Shown: positions 51,960-61,149 of the stretch, in pieces | How positions within the stretch are numbered: the stretch's first letter is position 1 | Layout of the letters: each line of letters starts with the position of its first letter | Source: Paraburkholderia antibiotica | GTDB taxonomy: Bacteria; Pseudomonadota; Gammaproteobacteria; Burkholderiales; Burkholderiaceae | Length of the DNA stretch: 64,000 nucleotides | Reading direction: 5' to 3' | Assembly (NCBI RefSeq): GCF_012927125.1 | Contig: NZ_JABBFZ010000020.1 | Coordinates: 1 to 64,000 of the forward strand | Made by a program: the position numbers and the translations under genes | The notes under the pieces: generated by a model | Told to the model about the DNA's origin: nothing | The model's database searches: none | The model's input: only the letters and a program-made list of their open reading frames with translations

Positions 51960-52511
51960 GTCTATTACCTGTTATTCAAATATGGATATTTATCGAACCC
52001 GTATGCGACAGACTCCGGACGTGCGTTTCCGCGCCGACAGGGCATTAATCTCACAAATCTTTCATTTGGTTACATCGTAACTTGCGAACTGTCTTGCTTT
52101 GAATCGGACAAGTCCCAACACGATCATTTGTAATCAGTGTTTTACGATATTTGACAAATATTAGAGGTGGTATTTAAAGCCACGTCTACAGCGGCATTGG
52201 ACGGGAATGAAAGTGATCGCTTTATATCGGAAAAGACTGGATTTTTTATAGACCGGACGCTATTCAATCGGCTCTCTTCGGCAAAGACAAGGAATGGCAA
52301 AGGACACGCAATTGAATGGCGCGTTATCGTTGACTAGCGCTGATTAGTCGTGACGCGGTTGAGACTGCCACGCAGCGGGAAGCTCACGAGGCCGCCATTG
52401 CGGCAGCCCCGCCCTTCATTGCTTCAATCACTTCAGGTCGATACGTCGACGTCGACCGTCATTGAATCGAGGACGCGTGAAGTGAAGCGTGCCATGCGAT
52501 ATCCGCTGCCT
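51960..52511. other. Intergenic region upstream of the autotransporter
   Basis: About 550 bases, AT-rich from 51960 to 52260, with no supported gene. It should hold the autotransporter promoter (minus strand). No clear operator was recognised. Confidence 0.4.
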
Positions 52512-53279
52512 TCATACGTCATAGCCGGGATTGCACCGCGCCAGTCGGCGCAGCAAACCAGGCCACACCAGGTCGGCACCCTTCCCTTTGCTGACCTCGC
52601 GTGCCTGCTGGCCCATCGTCGCGATGATCGATTGCGGCACTTCGATCAGTTGGCCGCCGGCCTGCGCGAGAATCTGGATCTTGCACGACGTCTCGAACAC
52701 ATACATCGCCTGAAACGCTTCGGCCACCGAGCGACCGCAGGTCAGCAGCCCGTGATTGCGCAGCATGAGATAGTTGGCGCTGCCGAGATCGGCAACGAGG
52801 CGGGCCTTCTCCTCATCGCGCAACGCAACGCCTTCGTAGTCGTGATACGCGAGGTTCGTCAGCACGAAGCCCGACTGCTGCGACAACGGTAATAGCCCAT
52901 CCTGTTGCGCGGCCACCGCGACACCGTACGGCGTATGCGTGTGCAGCACGCAATTGACGCTGGCCCGCGCGTCGTGCACCGCGCTATGAATCACGAAGCC
53001 GGCCGGATTGACGTCGAACGGCGTCGGCATGACCGGCTGCCCTGCGTGATTCACCTTGACGAGACTCGACGCGGTGATCTCCTCGAAGAACAGCCCATAC
53101 GGATTGATCAGAAACTCGTGCTCGTGTCCGGGCACGCGCGCCGAGATATGCGTGAACACCAGGTCGTCCCAGCCGAACAACGCAACCAGCCGATACGCGG
53201 CCGCAAGATCGACGCGGACCTGCCACTCTTCGGCTGACACCATGTGACGAACGCTGGGAATATCGAGCGGAGAATTCAT
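52512..53279 (-). CDS. Class II aldolase/adducin family protein
   Basis: The 255-residue protein has the fold's zinc-site elements VLHTHTPYGVAVAAQ (two histidines) and LMLRNHGLLTCGRS (third histidine), with FTHISARVPGHEHEFLINPY near the start. Members act as sugar-phosphate aldolases, decarboxylases or dehydratases. The length and lack of further clues do not name the substrate. It is divergent from the branched-chain ABC operon across a region with two palindromes, so both may serve the same catabolic pathway. GAAGG precedes the ATG at 53279. Confidence 0.8.
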   Translation of the reverse strand: MNSPLDIPSVRHMVSAEEWQVRVDLAAAYRLVALFGWDDLVFTHISARVPGHEHEFLINPYGLFFEEITASSLVKVNHAGQPVMPTPFDVNPAGFVIHSAVHDARASVNCVLHTHTPYGVAVAAQQDGLLPLSQQSGFVLTNLAYHDYEGVALRDEEKARLVADLGSANYLMLRNHGLLTCGRSVAEAFQAMYVFETSCKIQILAQAGGQLIEVPQSIIATMGQQAREVSKGKGADLVWPGLLRRLARCNPGYDV

Positions 53280-53316
53280 GAGCGGCCTTCGAGGAGAGTG
53301 AACGGGCGAAATGAGT

Positions 53317-53350
53317 AGGCAAACAAACAGGCAAACAAACAGGCAGGCAA
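53317..53350. repeat. 12-bp tandem repeat upstream of the aldolase gene
   Basis: AGGCAAACAAAC occurs twice in tandem followed by a partial third unit (AGGCAGGCAA). It lies about 38 bases before the aldolase start, in the 5' leader. Confidence 0.55.
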
Positions 53351-53412
53351 CGCATGCCTGACTATGGCGACGGCAAGAGACTTCGCAAAGCCTCGGGAAA
53401 CTCCCGAGTAAC

Positions 53413-53427
53413 TTCTGCATTGCAGAA
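53413..53427. promoter_or_regulatory. Palindromic operator candidate, aldolase side
   Basis: TTCTGCA-T-TGCAGAA has seven-base perfect arms, the same core as the palindrome upstream of the porin. It lies 134 bases upstream of the aldolase start. Confidence 0.5.
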
Positions 53428-53612
53428 TGCGAACGTGCTCAACATGCTGCCAAGGCGGCATCCGCTGCATGTCGATCTGTTCCGCATGAACGTTCGCCGC
53501 CAATCCAATTCACGGTGATCGCAAGCACTGGCGCGGCTCATCGCATCATCATGCCAGCGCTTCCGTACGCATCGATCATCTTCCGTCACAACTTTAGTGA
53601 CTTCCCCAATAA

Positions 53613-53625
53613 TCTGCAATGCAGA
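53613..53625. promoter_or_regulatory. Palindromic operator candidate, liv side
   Basis: TCTGCA-A-TGCAGA has six-base perfect arms of the same core as 53413-53427, at 200 bases distance. It lies about 245 bases upstream of the livH-type gene. Confidence 0.45.
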
Positions 53626-53870
53626 ACATGCGGGCATAAAAACCTATTGACGAAAAGTGAACGCCCGTGCCAAATTGCCCTCGCCCCGCTGCTCTTCGCG
53701 TTCGGCAGTTCACACCGAAGGGCTGCGTTTTCAAGCATCGGTAGCCGCCGTCCGGTTTGAAGGTGCAGCGCGGCCACCGTTCCGTGCGTGCATGACGCGC
53801 TTCGCGGCGCGGCATGTATCGAAGCCAACGCAATGCACACCCCGTGTGTTCAGTGGGAGGATGTCGAAGC

Positions 53871-54740
53871 GTGGATATGTTCTTGCAGCAGCTCCTCAAC
53901 GGCTTGACGCTAGGCGGCATTTACAGCCTCGTCGCGCTCGGTCTTACGCTGGTCTACGGCATTCTCGCGGTGCCGAACTTCGCGCACGGCGCGTTCTATA
54001 TGGTCGGCGCGTTCGTGTCGTTCTATCTGATCAGCAAGCTCGGTCTGAACTACTGGGTCGCGATGATCGGCTCGGGCCTCGCCGTCGCGGTGCTCGCGAT
54101 TCTCGCCGAACGCCTCGTCTTCAACCCGCTGCGCAAGTCGTCCGAACTGCATCCGATGATCGCCGCGATCGGTCTGCTGCTGTTTCTCGAAGCCGGCGCA
54201 CAGGCATTGTGGGGCGCCGATTTTCATCGCATGCCGACACCCTACACGGGCATCGTCGATCTGGGCAGCGTCAGCGCGCCGTTGCAGCGGCTGCTGATCA
54301 TCGGCGCGGCGTTCGCCCTCGTCGTGCTACTGCAACTGTTCCTCCGCTTCACCGTCGTCGGCTCGAGCATCGTCGCGATGGCGCAGGATCGCGAAGGCGC
54401 ATCGCTGATGGGCATCGACACCAACAAGGTGACGATGCTCACGTTCGCGATCTCGGGCCTGCTCGCCGCCGTCGCCGCGACGCTTTATGCGCCGATCAAT
54501 CTCGTCTATCCGGCGATGGGGCAACTGGTAATCCTGAAGGCCTTCGTGATCATCATTCTCGGCGGCATGGGCAGCGTGCCGGGGGCGATCGTCGGCGGTC
54601 TCATCATCGGCATGGCGGAGAGCTTCGGCGCCTTCTATATCTCGACCGACTACAAGGACATCATCGCGTTCGTGCTGCTGGTGGTGATTCTGTCGGTACG
54701 TCCCCAGGGACTCTTCACGAGGGAACTGCGCGCATCATGA
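53871..54740 (+). CDS. Branched-chain amino-acid type ABC transporter permease (LivH type)
   Basis: The protein has about 289 residues. It starts MFLQQLLNGLTLGGIYSLVA with VPNFAHGAFYMVGAF, the LivH signature, and has eight predicted membrane helices. GGGAGG lies ten bases before the GTG at 53871, which keeps the family N-terminus VDMFLQQ; the open frame upstream is not conserved in character. It is the first gene of a five-gene operon (H, M, G, F, binding protein). Such transporters also import aromatic acids and other carboxylates. The adjoining CoA ligases suggest the true substrate is not a simple amino acid. Confidence 0.88.
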   Translation: MDMFLQQLLNGLTLGGIYSLVALGLTLVYGILAVPNFAHGAFYMVGAFVSFYLISKLGLNYWVAMIGSGLAVAVLAILAERLVFNPLRKSSELHPMIAAIGLLLFLEAGAQALWGADFHRMPTPYTGIVDLGSVSAPLQRLLIIGAAFALVVLLQLFLRFTVVGSSIVAMAQDREGASLMGIDTNKVTMLTFAISGLLAAVAATLYAPINLVYPAMGQLVILKAFVIIILGGMGSVPGAIVGGLIIGMAESFGAFYISTDYKDIIAFVLLVVILSVRPQGLFTRELRAS

Positions 54741-55754
54741 GATTATTCGAAGGCAAGACGGGCTGGACGCTGCTGTTCGCGCTCGGGCTCGCGTTTCCGT
54801 TCGCCGCGAGCAACGACTACATGCTCACCGTGATGTCCACCGCGTACATCTTCGCGCTGGCCACCGTGGGTCTGAACCTGATCACCGGCTACACCGGCCA
54901 GTTCAATCTCGCGCACGGCAGCTTCATGGCGCTCGGCGCGTACACGGTCGGCATCCTGACGGTCGATCACCAGGTGCCGTTCTGGCTCGCGTTCGTCGCG
55001 GCGGGCGTGGTGGTCGCGGTGTTCGGCGCACTGGTCGGGATCGTGTCGCTACGTTTGCGCGGCCACTACTTTTCGATCTTCACGCTGTGCGTCGGCTACA
55101 TCATGTTTCTCGTGATCGAGAAGTGGGATTCGCTCACGCATGGGGTGACGGACATCATCGGCATTCCGGCGCCGTCGGGTTTCGGGCTCGTGTCGTTCGA
55201 GAATCCGCGCGCGCTCTACTACCTGACCTTCGCGTTTCTGGTGCTCGGCGTGTGGCTGATGCATCGCATCGTCAACTCGCTGCTCGGCCGCACCTTCATG
55301 GCGATCCGCAATAGCGACGGCCTCGCGCAATCGCTCGGTATCAACCTGATGCGCAACAAGGTGCTCGCGTTCGTGCTGTCGGTCATCTACGCGGGACTCG
55401 CGGGCGGTCTCTACGCGGGTGCGGTGCGTTTTCTCGGACCGGACCTCGCGGGCGTCGACCATACCTTCGACATGACGATGTACATGCTGGTCGGCGGCAT
55501 CGGCACGCTCGCGGGTCCGCTGCTCGGCGCGCTGATCATTCCGTGGCTCACGCAGTACCTGCAATTCCTGCAGGAATACCGCTTCGTCGTGTTCGGTCCG
55601 ATCCTGATCCTGCTGGTGATCTTTCTGCCGAACGGTATCGTCGGGCTGTATCAGTCGAGAAAGCACAAGCGCGCGCGCCGCGCGGCGGCACCGAACGGCG
55701 GCGTCAACGCGGCGCAGGCGTCGCGCGCGCCGCAGCCCACGCATGGAGACGGTC

Positions 55755-55762
<8 letters not shown>
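54737..55762 (+). CDS. Branched-chain amino-acid type ABC transporter permease (LivM type)
   Basis: The 341-residue protein has about ten membrane helices with ATVGLNLITGYTGQFNLAHG and SFMALGAYTVGIL, then GRTFMAIRNSDGLAQSLGIN, typical of LivM. The C-terminus is a short Lys/Arg tail. Its ATG overlaps the livH-type stop (ATGA), so the permease subunits are translationally coupled and form the membrane channel as a heterodimer. Confidence 0.9.
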
Positions 55763-56505
<743 letters not shown>

Positions 56506-56519
<14 letters not shown>

Positions 56520-57213
56520 CAACGTATCGCTCGATTACGGCAGTTTCCGCGCGCTCGACGGCATCAACCTGCATGCCGACGACGGCGAACTCGTCGTGCT
56601 GCTCGGCGCCAACGGCGCAGGCAAAAGCTCGATTTTCCTGACCATGAGCGGCCTGCGCCGCGCGGCCGGCGGCAGCCTGCGCTTCGGCAATCGCGAGCTG
56701 CTCGGTATGACGCCCGCGCAGATCGTCAGGAGCGGCGTGATCCAGTGCCCGGAAGGACGCAAGCTGTTTCCAGGTATGTCGGTGCTGAAGAATCTGACGC
56801 TCGGCGCGTACGTGCATCGCGGCGATCGGGCCGGCAACCGGCGCAATCTCGAACAGGTGTTCAGCCTCTTTCCGCTGCTCGCCGAACGCAAGGATCACGC
56901 GGCCGGTTCGCTGTCCGGCGGCCAGCAGCAGATGGTCGCGATCGGTCGCGCGATGATGGCACGGCCCAAGGTGCTGCTGCTCGACGAGCCGTCGCTGGGT
57001 CTTGCGCCGCTTGTCGTCAAGCAGGTGTTCGACGTGATCCAGCAGATCAACCGCGCGGGCACCACCGTGTTGCTCGCCGAACAGAATGCGTTTGCGGCGC
57101 TGAAGATCGCGCATCGCGCGTATGTGATCGAGAACGGCCGCATCGTGCTCGAAGGCGATCACGCGAGTCTGATGAATAACGAGGCGGTACGGCGCGCGTA
57201 CGTCGGCGGCTAA
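56506..57213 (+). CDS. ABC transporter ATP-binding protein (LivF type)
   Basis: The 235-residue ATPase has Walker A GANGAGKSS (34-42), CPEGRKLFPGMSVLKNLTLG, the signature LSGGQQQMVAIGRAMM (136-151) and Walker B VLLLDEPSLGLAP. It pairs with the LivG-type subunit. It overlaps that gene by 14 bases. Its short length and signature are standard for LivF. Confidence 0.92.
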
Positions 57214-57287
57214 CGCCGCATCGCATATCGCGCGCGAGTACGGCCCGACATGAACCCATCCCGGACCATCTTTCCAAGGAGACACGT

Positions 57288-58472
57288 ATGACGAAACAAC
57301 GCTTGCGCGTTCGCAGCGGCTTGCTGGCGATCGCCGCCGCGACCGCCCTGCTCGGCTCGGGCGCCGCGATGGCGCAGCAGGTCGTGCACATCGGCTTCTC
57401 CGGCCCGCTCTCCGGCGGCGCCGCGAAATACGGCCAGGAAGTCCTCGACGGTATGCAGATGGCGGCCGCCGATGTGAACCAGGCCGGTATCGACGTGGCG
57501 GGCAAGAAAATCAAGCTCGAGATCGTCCCGCTCGACGACAAATACAACCCCAGCGAAACCGCGATCAACGCGCGCCGTCTCGCCCAGGAACAGCAGGCCG
57601 CGGTCGTGCTGGTGCCGCATTCGGGCGGCGGCTTCGCGGTGCAGACCAGCAACGAGCAGCAGAAGCTGTTGCTGCTGTCGTACACGAGCGTGCCGCAGAT
57701 CAGCGAGCGCGGCAACAAGCTGACCGTGCGGATTCCGCCAGCCTTCACGTCGTATCTGGACTCGTTCATCAAGTATGAAATGAAGACCTACGGCAAGAAG
57801 GCCGCGCTCGCCGCGACCGATACCGACTACGGCAAGGTCTGGGTTGCCGCGTTCAAGCCCGCGTGGGAAGCGGCCGGCGGCACGATCGTCGCCGACAACG
57901 CGATGTCGTATAACCGCGCCACCGACTTTTACAGCGGCGTGAGCCGCGTGCTCGCGGCGAAGCCCGACGTGATGTTCATCGGCGGACCGTCGGAGCCGAC
58001 CGGTCTGGTCGCGCAGCAGGCGCGCGAACTCGGCTTCAAGGGCGGCTTCATCATCATGGACCAGGCGAAGCTCGACGAAGTCGCGAAGGTGACCAACGGC
58101 TATACGCCGCTGAACGGCGCGATCGGTGTGCTGCCGCTCGTCGACGACACGACGCCGAACGCGAAGTCGTTCGTCGAGCGCTTCCGCAAGTCCCATAACG
58201 GCCGCGATCCGAGCCAGGAAGTGTCGCTGAACTACACGGCCGTGTACGCGACCGCGCTCGCGATGAAGCTCGCCGGCACCACCAGCGACGCCACCGCGAT
58301 CCGCAATCAATTCGATAAGGCCGTGAAGGCGCTGCCGCAGCAGAACAATCCGCAGAGCGTGACCGGCGTCGACGATCGCGGCGGCTTCGTGATCGGCAAC
58401 CCGCTCGCGGCGGTGATTCAGGGCGGCCAGTTGAAGGAGGCAACGCTCAGTTCGTTGACGGCGGCGAAGTAA
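57288..58472 (+). CDS. ABC transporter substrate-binding protein (LivK type)
   Basis: The 394-residue precursor has a signal peptide ending GAAMAQQ and a type I periplasmic-binding fold starting HIGFSGPLSGGAAKYGQEV, with MFIGGPSEPTGLVAQQAREL in the second half. It captures the substrate in the periplasm and hands it to the LivHM permease. It sits last in the operon, after a 74-base gap with AAGGAG, and ends at a strong terminator. Ligand identity (amino acid, aromatic or alkyl acid) is open. Confidence 0.9.
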   Translation: MTKQRLRVRSGLLAIAAATALLGSGAAMAQQVVHIGFSGPLSGGAAKYGQEVLDGMQMAAADVNQAGIDVAGKKIKLEIVPLDDKYNPSETAINARRLAQEQQAAVVLVPHSGGGFAVQTSNEQQKLLLLSYTSVPQISERGNKLTVRIPPAFTSYLDSFIKYEMKTYGKKAALAATDTDYGKVWVAAFKPAWEAAGGTIVADNAMSYNRATDFYSGVSRVLAAKPDVMFIGGPSEPTGLVAQQARELGFKGGFIIMDQAKLDEVAKVTNGYTPLNGAIGVLPLVDDTTPNAKSFVERFRKSHNGRDPSQEVSLNYTAVYATALAMKLAGTTSDATAIRNQFDKAVKALPQQNNPQSVTGVDDRGGFVIGNPLAAVIQGGQLKEATLSSLTAAK

Positions 58473-58498
58473 GTATTTCTCCGGAATCCGAAGCATAA

Positions 58499-58534
58499 AA
58501 AAGCGCCGTGAAATTCACGGCGCTTTCTGTTTTT
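58499..58534 (+). terminator. Rho-independent terminator of the ABC transporter operon
   Basis: A 12-bp stem AAGCGCCGTGAA / TTCACGGCGCTT with a one-base loop is followed by TCTGTTTTT, the clearest intrinsic terminator in the window. The flanking A-run also suits termination of the convergent SDR operon. Confidence 0.85.
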
Positions 58535-58619
58535 GCGGCGAGCTTTTCAGCCTGTTTTTCAGTTCATCGGGCAGCCAGAATCGCCGCCCTCGCGTTCGCC
58601 CTGCTCCGGCCCTGCCTTA

Positions 58620-59525
58620 TTACCCCCGCAGCGACGCGACGATCTGCTCGCGCACCTGCGGCCGCTCCGCGAACGGATCGGTCGGATTGCGCGGCGTGAC
58701 GATATCCTCGGCGCGCGTCTTCACCGCATTCAACGCGTGCGGATGCGAGTAGATATAGAACTGCTCGTCGCGGATCGCGTCGAACACCAGCGCCGCCACC
58801 GCTTCCGCGCTGACCTTGCCCGAGCTGACCGCCTTCTCGCTCAGTGCGCGGGCGACGCACTGCGACAGCGTCGGCGGCGTGTCGTTCGCGAGTTCGCTGG
58901 GCCGGTTACGCTGTGCATTCGCGATGCCGGTCGGCACGAAATACGGACACAGCACCGAACACGCCACCTGCTGCGTGACCAGCGACAGATCCTGATACAG
59001 CGATTCCGTCAACGCCACCACCGCGTGTTTCGACACGTTGTACGGCCCCATCAGCGGCGGCGCGAGCAACCCCGCCATCGACGCGGTATTGACGATATGC
59101 CCGCGATAGCCGGCATCGCGCTGCGCCTGCTCGAGCATCAGCGGCGTGAACGCGCGCACGCCGTGAATCACGCCCCACAGGTTGACGCCGAGCAGCCACT
59201 GCCAGTCGCGCTCGGTGTTCTCCCACACGAGGCCGCCGCTGCCGCCGACGCCCGCATTGTTGAACACCAGATGCACGCCGCCGAATGCGTCGAGCGTCGC
59301 GCGCGCGAGCGCGTCCACTTCATCGCCCTTTGAAACGTCGACGCGGCGCGCGATCGCCTGTGCGCCGGCGGCGCTGACTTCGGCGAGCGTTTCGTCGAGT
59401 GCGTCCTGCTGCACGTCGGCGAGCACGAGCCGCATGCCGAGCTTCGTGCCGAGCCGCGCGAACTCGCGACCGAAGCCGGAGCCCGCGCCGGTGATCACCG
59501 CGACCTTGCCTGCGAAATTGTCCAT
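58620..59525 (-). CDS. SDR family oxidoreductase
   Basis: The 301-residue protein is a classical SDR: TGAGSGFG (12-19), NNAG, catalytic Ser149, Tyr162 and Lys166 (YNVSK). A C-terminal extension contains AEAVAALVFDAIRDEQFYIY. The pattern is that of acyl- or alcohol-dehydrogenating SDRs in fatty-acid-like catabolism. It is last in a minus-strand operon with two acyl-CoA ligases and an acyl-CoA dehydrogenase, so it may oxidise a hydroxyacyl intermediate. ATG at 59537 is a weaker alternative start. Confidence 0.85.
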   Translation of the reverse strand: MDNFAGKVAVITGAGSGFGREFARLGTKLGMRLVLADVQQDALDETLAEVSAAGAQAIARRVDVSKGDEVDALARATLDAFGGVHLVFNNAGVGGSGGLVWENTERDWQWLLGVNLWGVIHGVRAFTPLMLEQAQRDAGYRGHIVNTASMAGLLAPPLMGPYNVSKHAVVALTESLYQDLSLVTQQVACSVLCPYFVPTGIANAQRNRPSELANDTPPTLSQCVARALSEKAVSSGKVSAEAVAALVFDAIRDEQFYIYSHPHALNAVKTRAEDIVTPRNPTDPFAERPQVREQIVASLRG

Positions 59526-59592
59526 GCGTTGTCCCATTGCAGATTGTTATGGAATGCGATGTAACGTCGGATCATGCCGCGCGAGCGGCAAC

Positions 59593-61149
59593 CTATCGCG
59601 CTGCGGGATAGAACTGCTCGCGCAGCTCCCGTTTCAGCACCTTGCCGATAGCGCTGCGCGGCAGGTGGTCGAGAAAGGTCAGCGCGGAGAGTCGCTGCAT
59701 CTTGCCCACGCGTGCATTGATCCATTCGAGCAGCGCGGCCTCGTCGATCCGCGCATGCGGACGCGGCACCACGAACGCGACCGGCGTCTCGCCCCAACGC
59801 TCCGACTGCGCGCCGACCACGGCCACGTCCGCGACGTCGGGATGCTGACGCAGCTCGCCTTCGAGGTCGCTCGGATAGACGTTGAAACCGCCGGAGATGA
59901 TCATGTCCTTCTTGCGATCAAGCAGCGTCAGGAAACCGTCCGCGTCGAAACGGCCCATGTCGCCGGAGCGGATAAAGCGCTTGCCGCTCGGGTCGTACCA
60001 CTCTGCCTCGGCGGTCTTGTCGGGCTGACGGTAGTAGCCGGTCATCATCGCCGGCGAATGGCCGACCACCTCGCCGACCTCGCCCACCGCGACTTCCTTG
60101 CCGTGCTCGTCGATCAGGCGGATGTCGTGCCCCTCCATCGGCCGGCCGACCGAATGCAGCTTGTCCGGCCACCGGTCGGCTTCCAGCTGACACGAGCCGC
60201 CGCCTTCAGTCATCCCGTAGTACTCGGTCAGACGTCCGGGCCAGCGCCGCACGATATCGGCCTTCAGGCTCGCCGCGAACGGCGCGCTGGTGCAGAACTT
60301 CGCCTCGAAGCTCGACAGGTCATAGCGATCGAACTCCGGATCTGCCATCAGGCGCTGATACTGGACCGGCACCAGCATCGTGTGCGTGGCTCGATGCCGT
60401 TGCGCCTGTTCGAGGTAGCGCGTGGTGTCGAACTTCGGCATCAGCACGACGGTGCCGCCGAACGTCAGCGTCGGCATGAAGCTCACCAACGTCGTGTTCG
60501 AATAGAGCGGCGTGGAAATCAGCGTGATCGCGTCGGGTCCGTAGCCGCGCTCCCGGCTGCGCACCGCATAGGCCCAGCGCATGCCGTGCGATTGCACGAT
60601 GCCCTTCGGCGTGCCCGTCGTGCCCGACGAGTAGATGATATTGAACGGCCACGCCGGATCGATCGCCACGGGCGTGGGCTGCGTGCCTGCCGGCGCGAGC
60701 CATGAGTCGAGCGCGAGGCTGCCCGCGTGCGCGTCGAGCGCGACCGGCGTCGCGCGGACCTCGGCCGCGACCGGTTCGAGCAGACGCTTCACTTCCTCAT
60801 CGAGAAACAGCAGCCGCGCGCCCGAATTGCCGATCATGCCGACGAGGCTCGCCGCGCTCGACGACGGCGCGAGCGGCGCCACCGCTGCCCCGGCGCGCAA
60901 GCCGCCGAGAAAAGCCACCGCGTAATCGATCGACGCCGTTGCGCACAGCGCGATCGCATCGCGCGGTTGAATGCCGTCGCGCTGCAACGCGGCCGCGAAG
61001 CGGTCGACCCGTGCATCGAGCGCCGCGTACGTGAGCACCTCGTCGCCGCAGATCAGCGCCGCATGCTCGCCGCGCTCCGTCGCGAAGCGCCGCAGCATGT
61101 CGGTGATACAAACGAACGGTTCGTCCATCAGTCTATCGAGCCAGTTCAT
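59593..61149 (-). CDS. AMP-dependent acyl-CoA synthetase (second ligase of operon)
   Basis: The 518-residue protein has the adenylation motif YSSGTTGTPKG (173-183), a central YYGMTEGGG, FIRSGDMGRFD, KDMIISGGFNVYPSDLE and the C-terminal catalytic lysine in PRSAIGKVLKREL. It activates a carboxylic acid to its CoA thioester through an acyl-AMP. Its ATG overlaps the stop of the first ligase (ATGA), so the two are coupled. The longer open frame that reaches 61971 is antisense-like and rejected. Substrate range is unknown. Confidence 0.9.
   Translation of the reverse strand: MNWLDRLMDEPFVCITDMLRRFATERGEHAALICGDEVLTYAALDARVDRFAAALQRDGIQPRDAIALCATASIDYAVAFLGGLRAGAAVAPLAPSSSAASLVGMIGNSGARLLFLDEEVKRLLEPVAAEVRATPVALDAHAGSLALDSWLAPAGTQPTPVAIDPAWPFNIIYSSGTTGTPKGIVQSHGMRWAYAVRSRERGYGPDAITLISTPLYSNTTLVSFMPTLTFGGTVVLMPKFDTTRYLEQAQRHRATHTMLVPVQYQRLMADPEFDRYDLSSFEAKFCTSAPFAASLKADIVRRWPGRLTEYYGMTEGGGSCQLEADRWPDKLHSVGRPMEGHDIRLIDEHGKEVAVGEVGEVVGHSPAMMTGYYRQPDKTAEAEWYDPSGKRFIRSGDMGRFDADGFLTLLDRKKDMIISGGFNVYPSDLEGELRQHPDVADVAVVGAQSERWGETPVAFVVPRPHARIDEAALLEWINARVGKMQRLSALTFLDHLPRSAIGKVLKRELREQFYPAAR

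Noticed and set aside
58508..58699. 63-codon frame after the ABC operon
   Set aside because: It starts within the terminator hairpin and overlaps the SDR gene end on the other strand.
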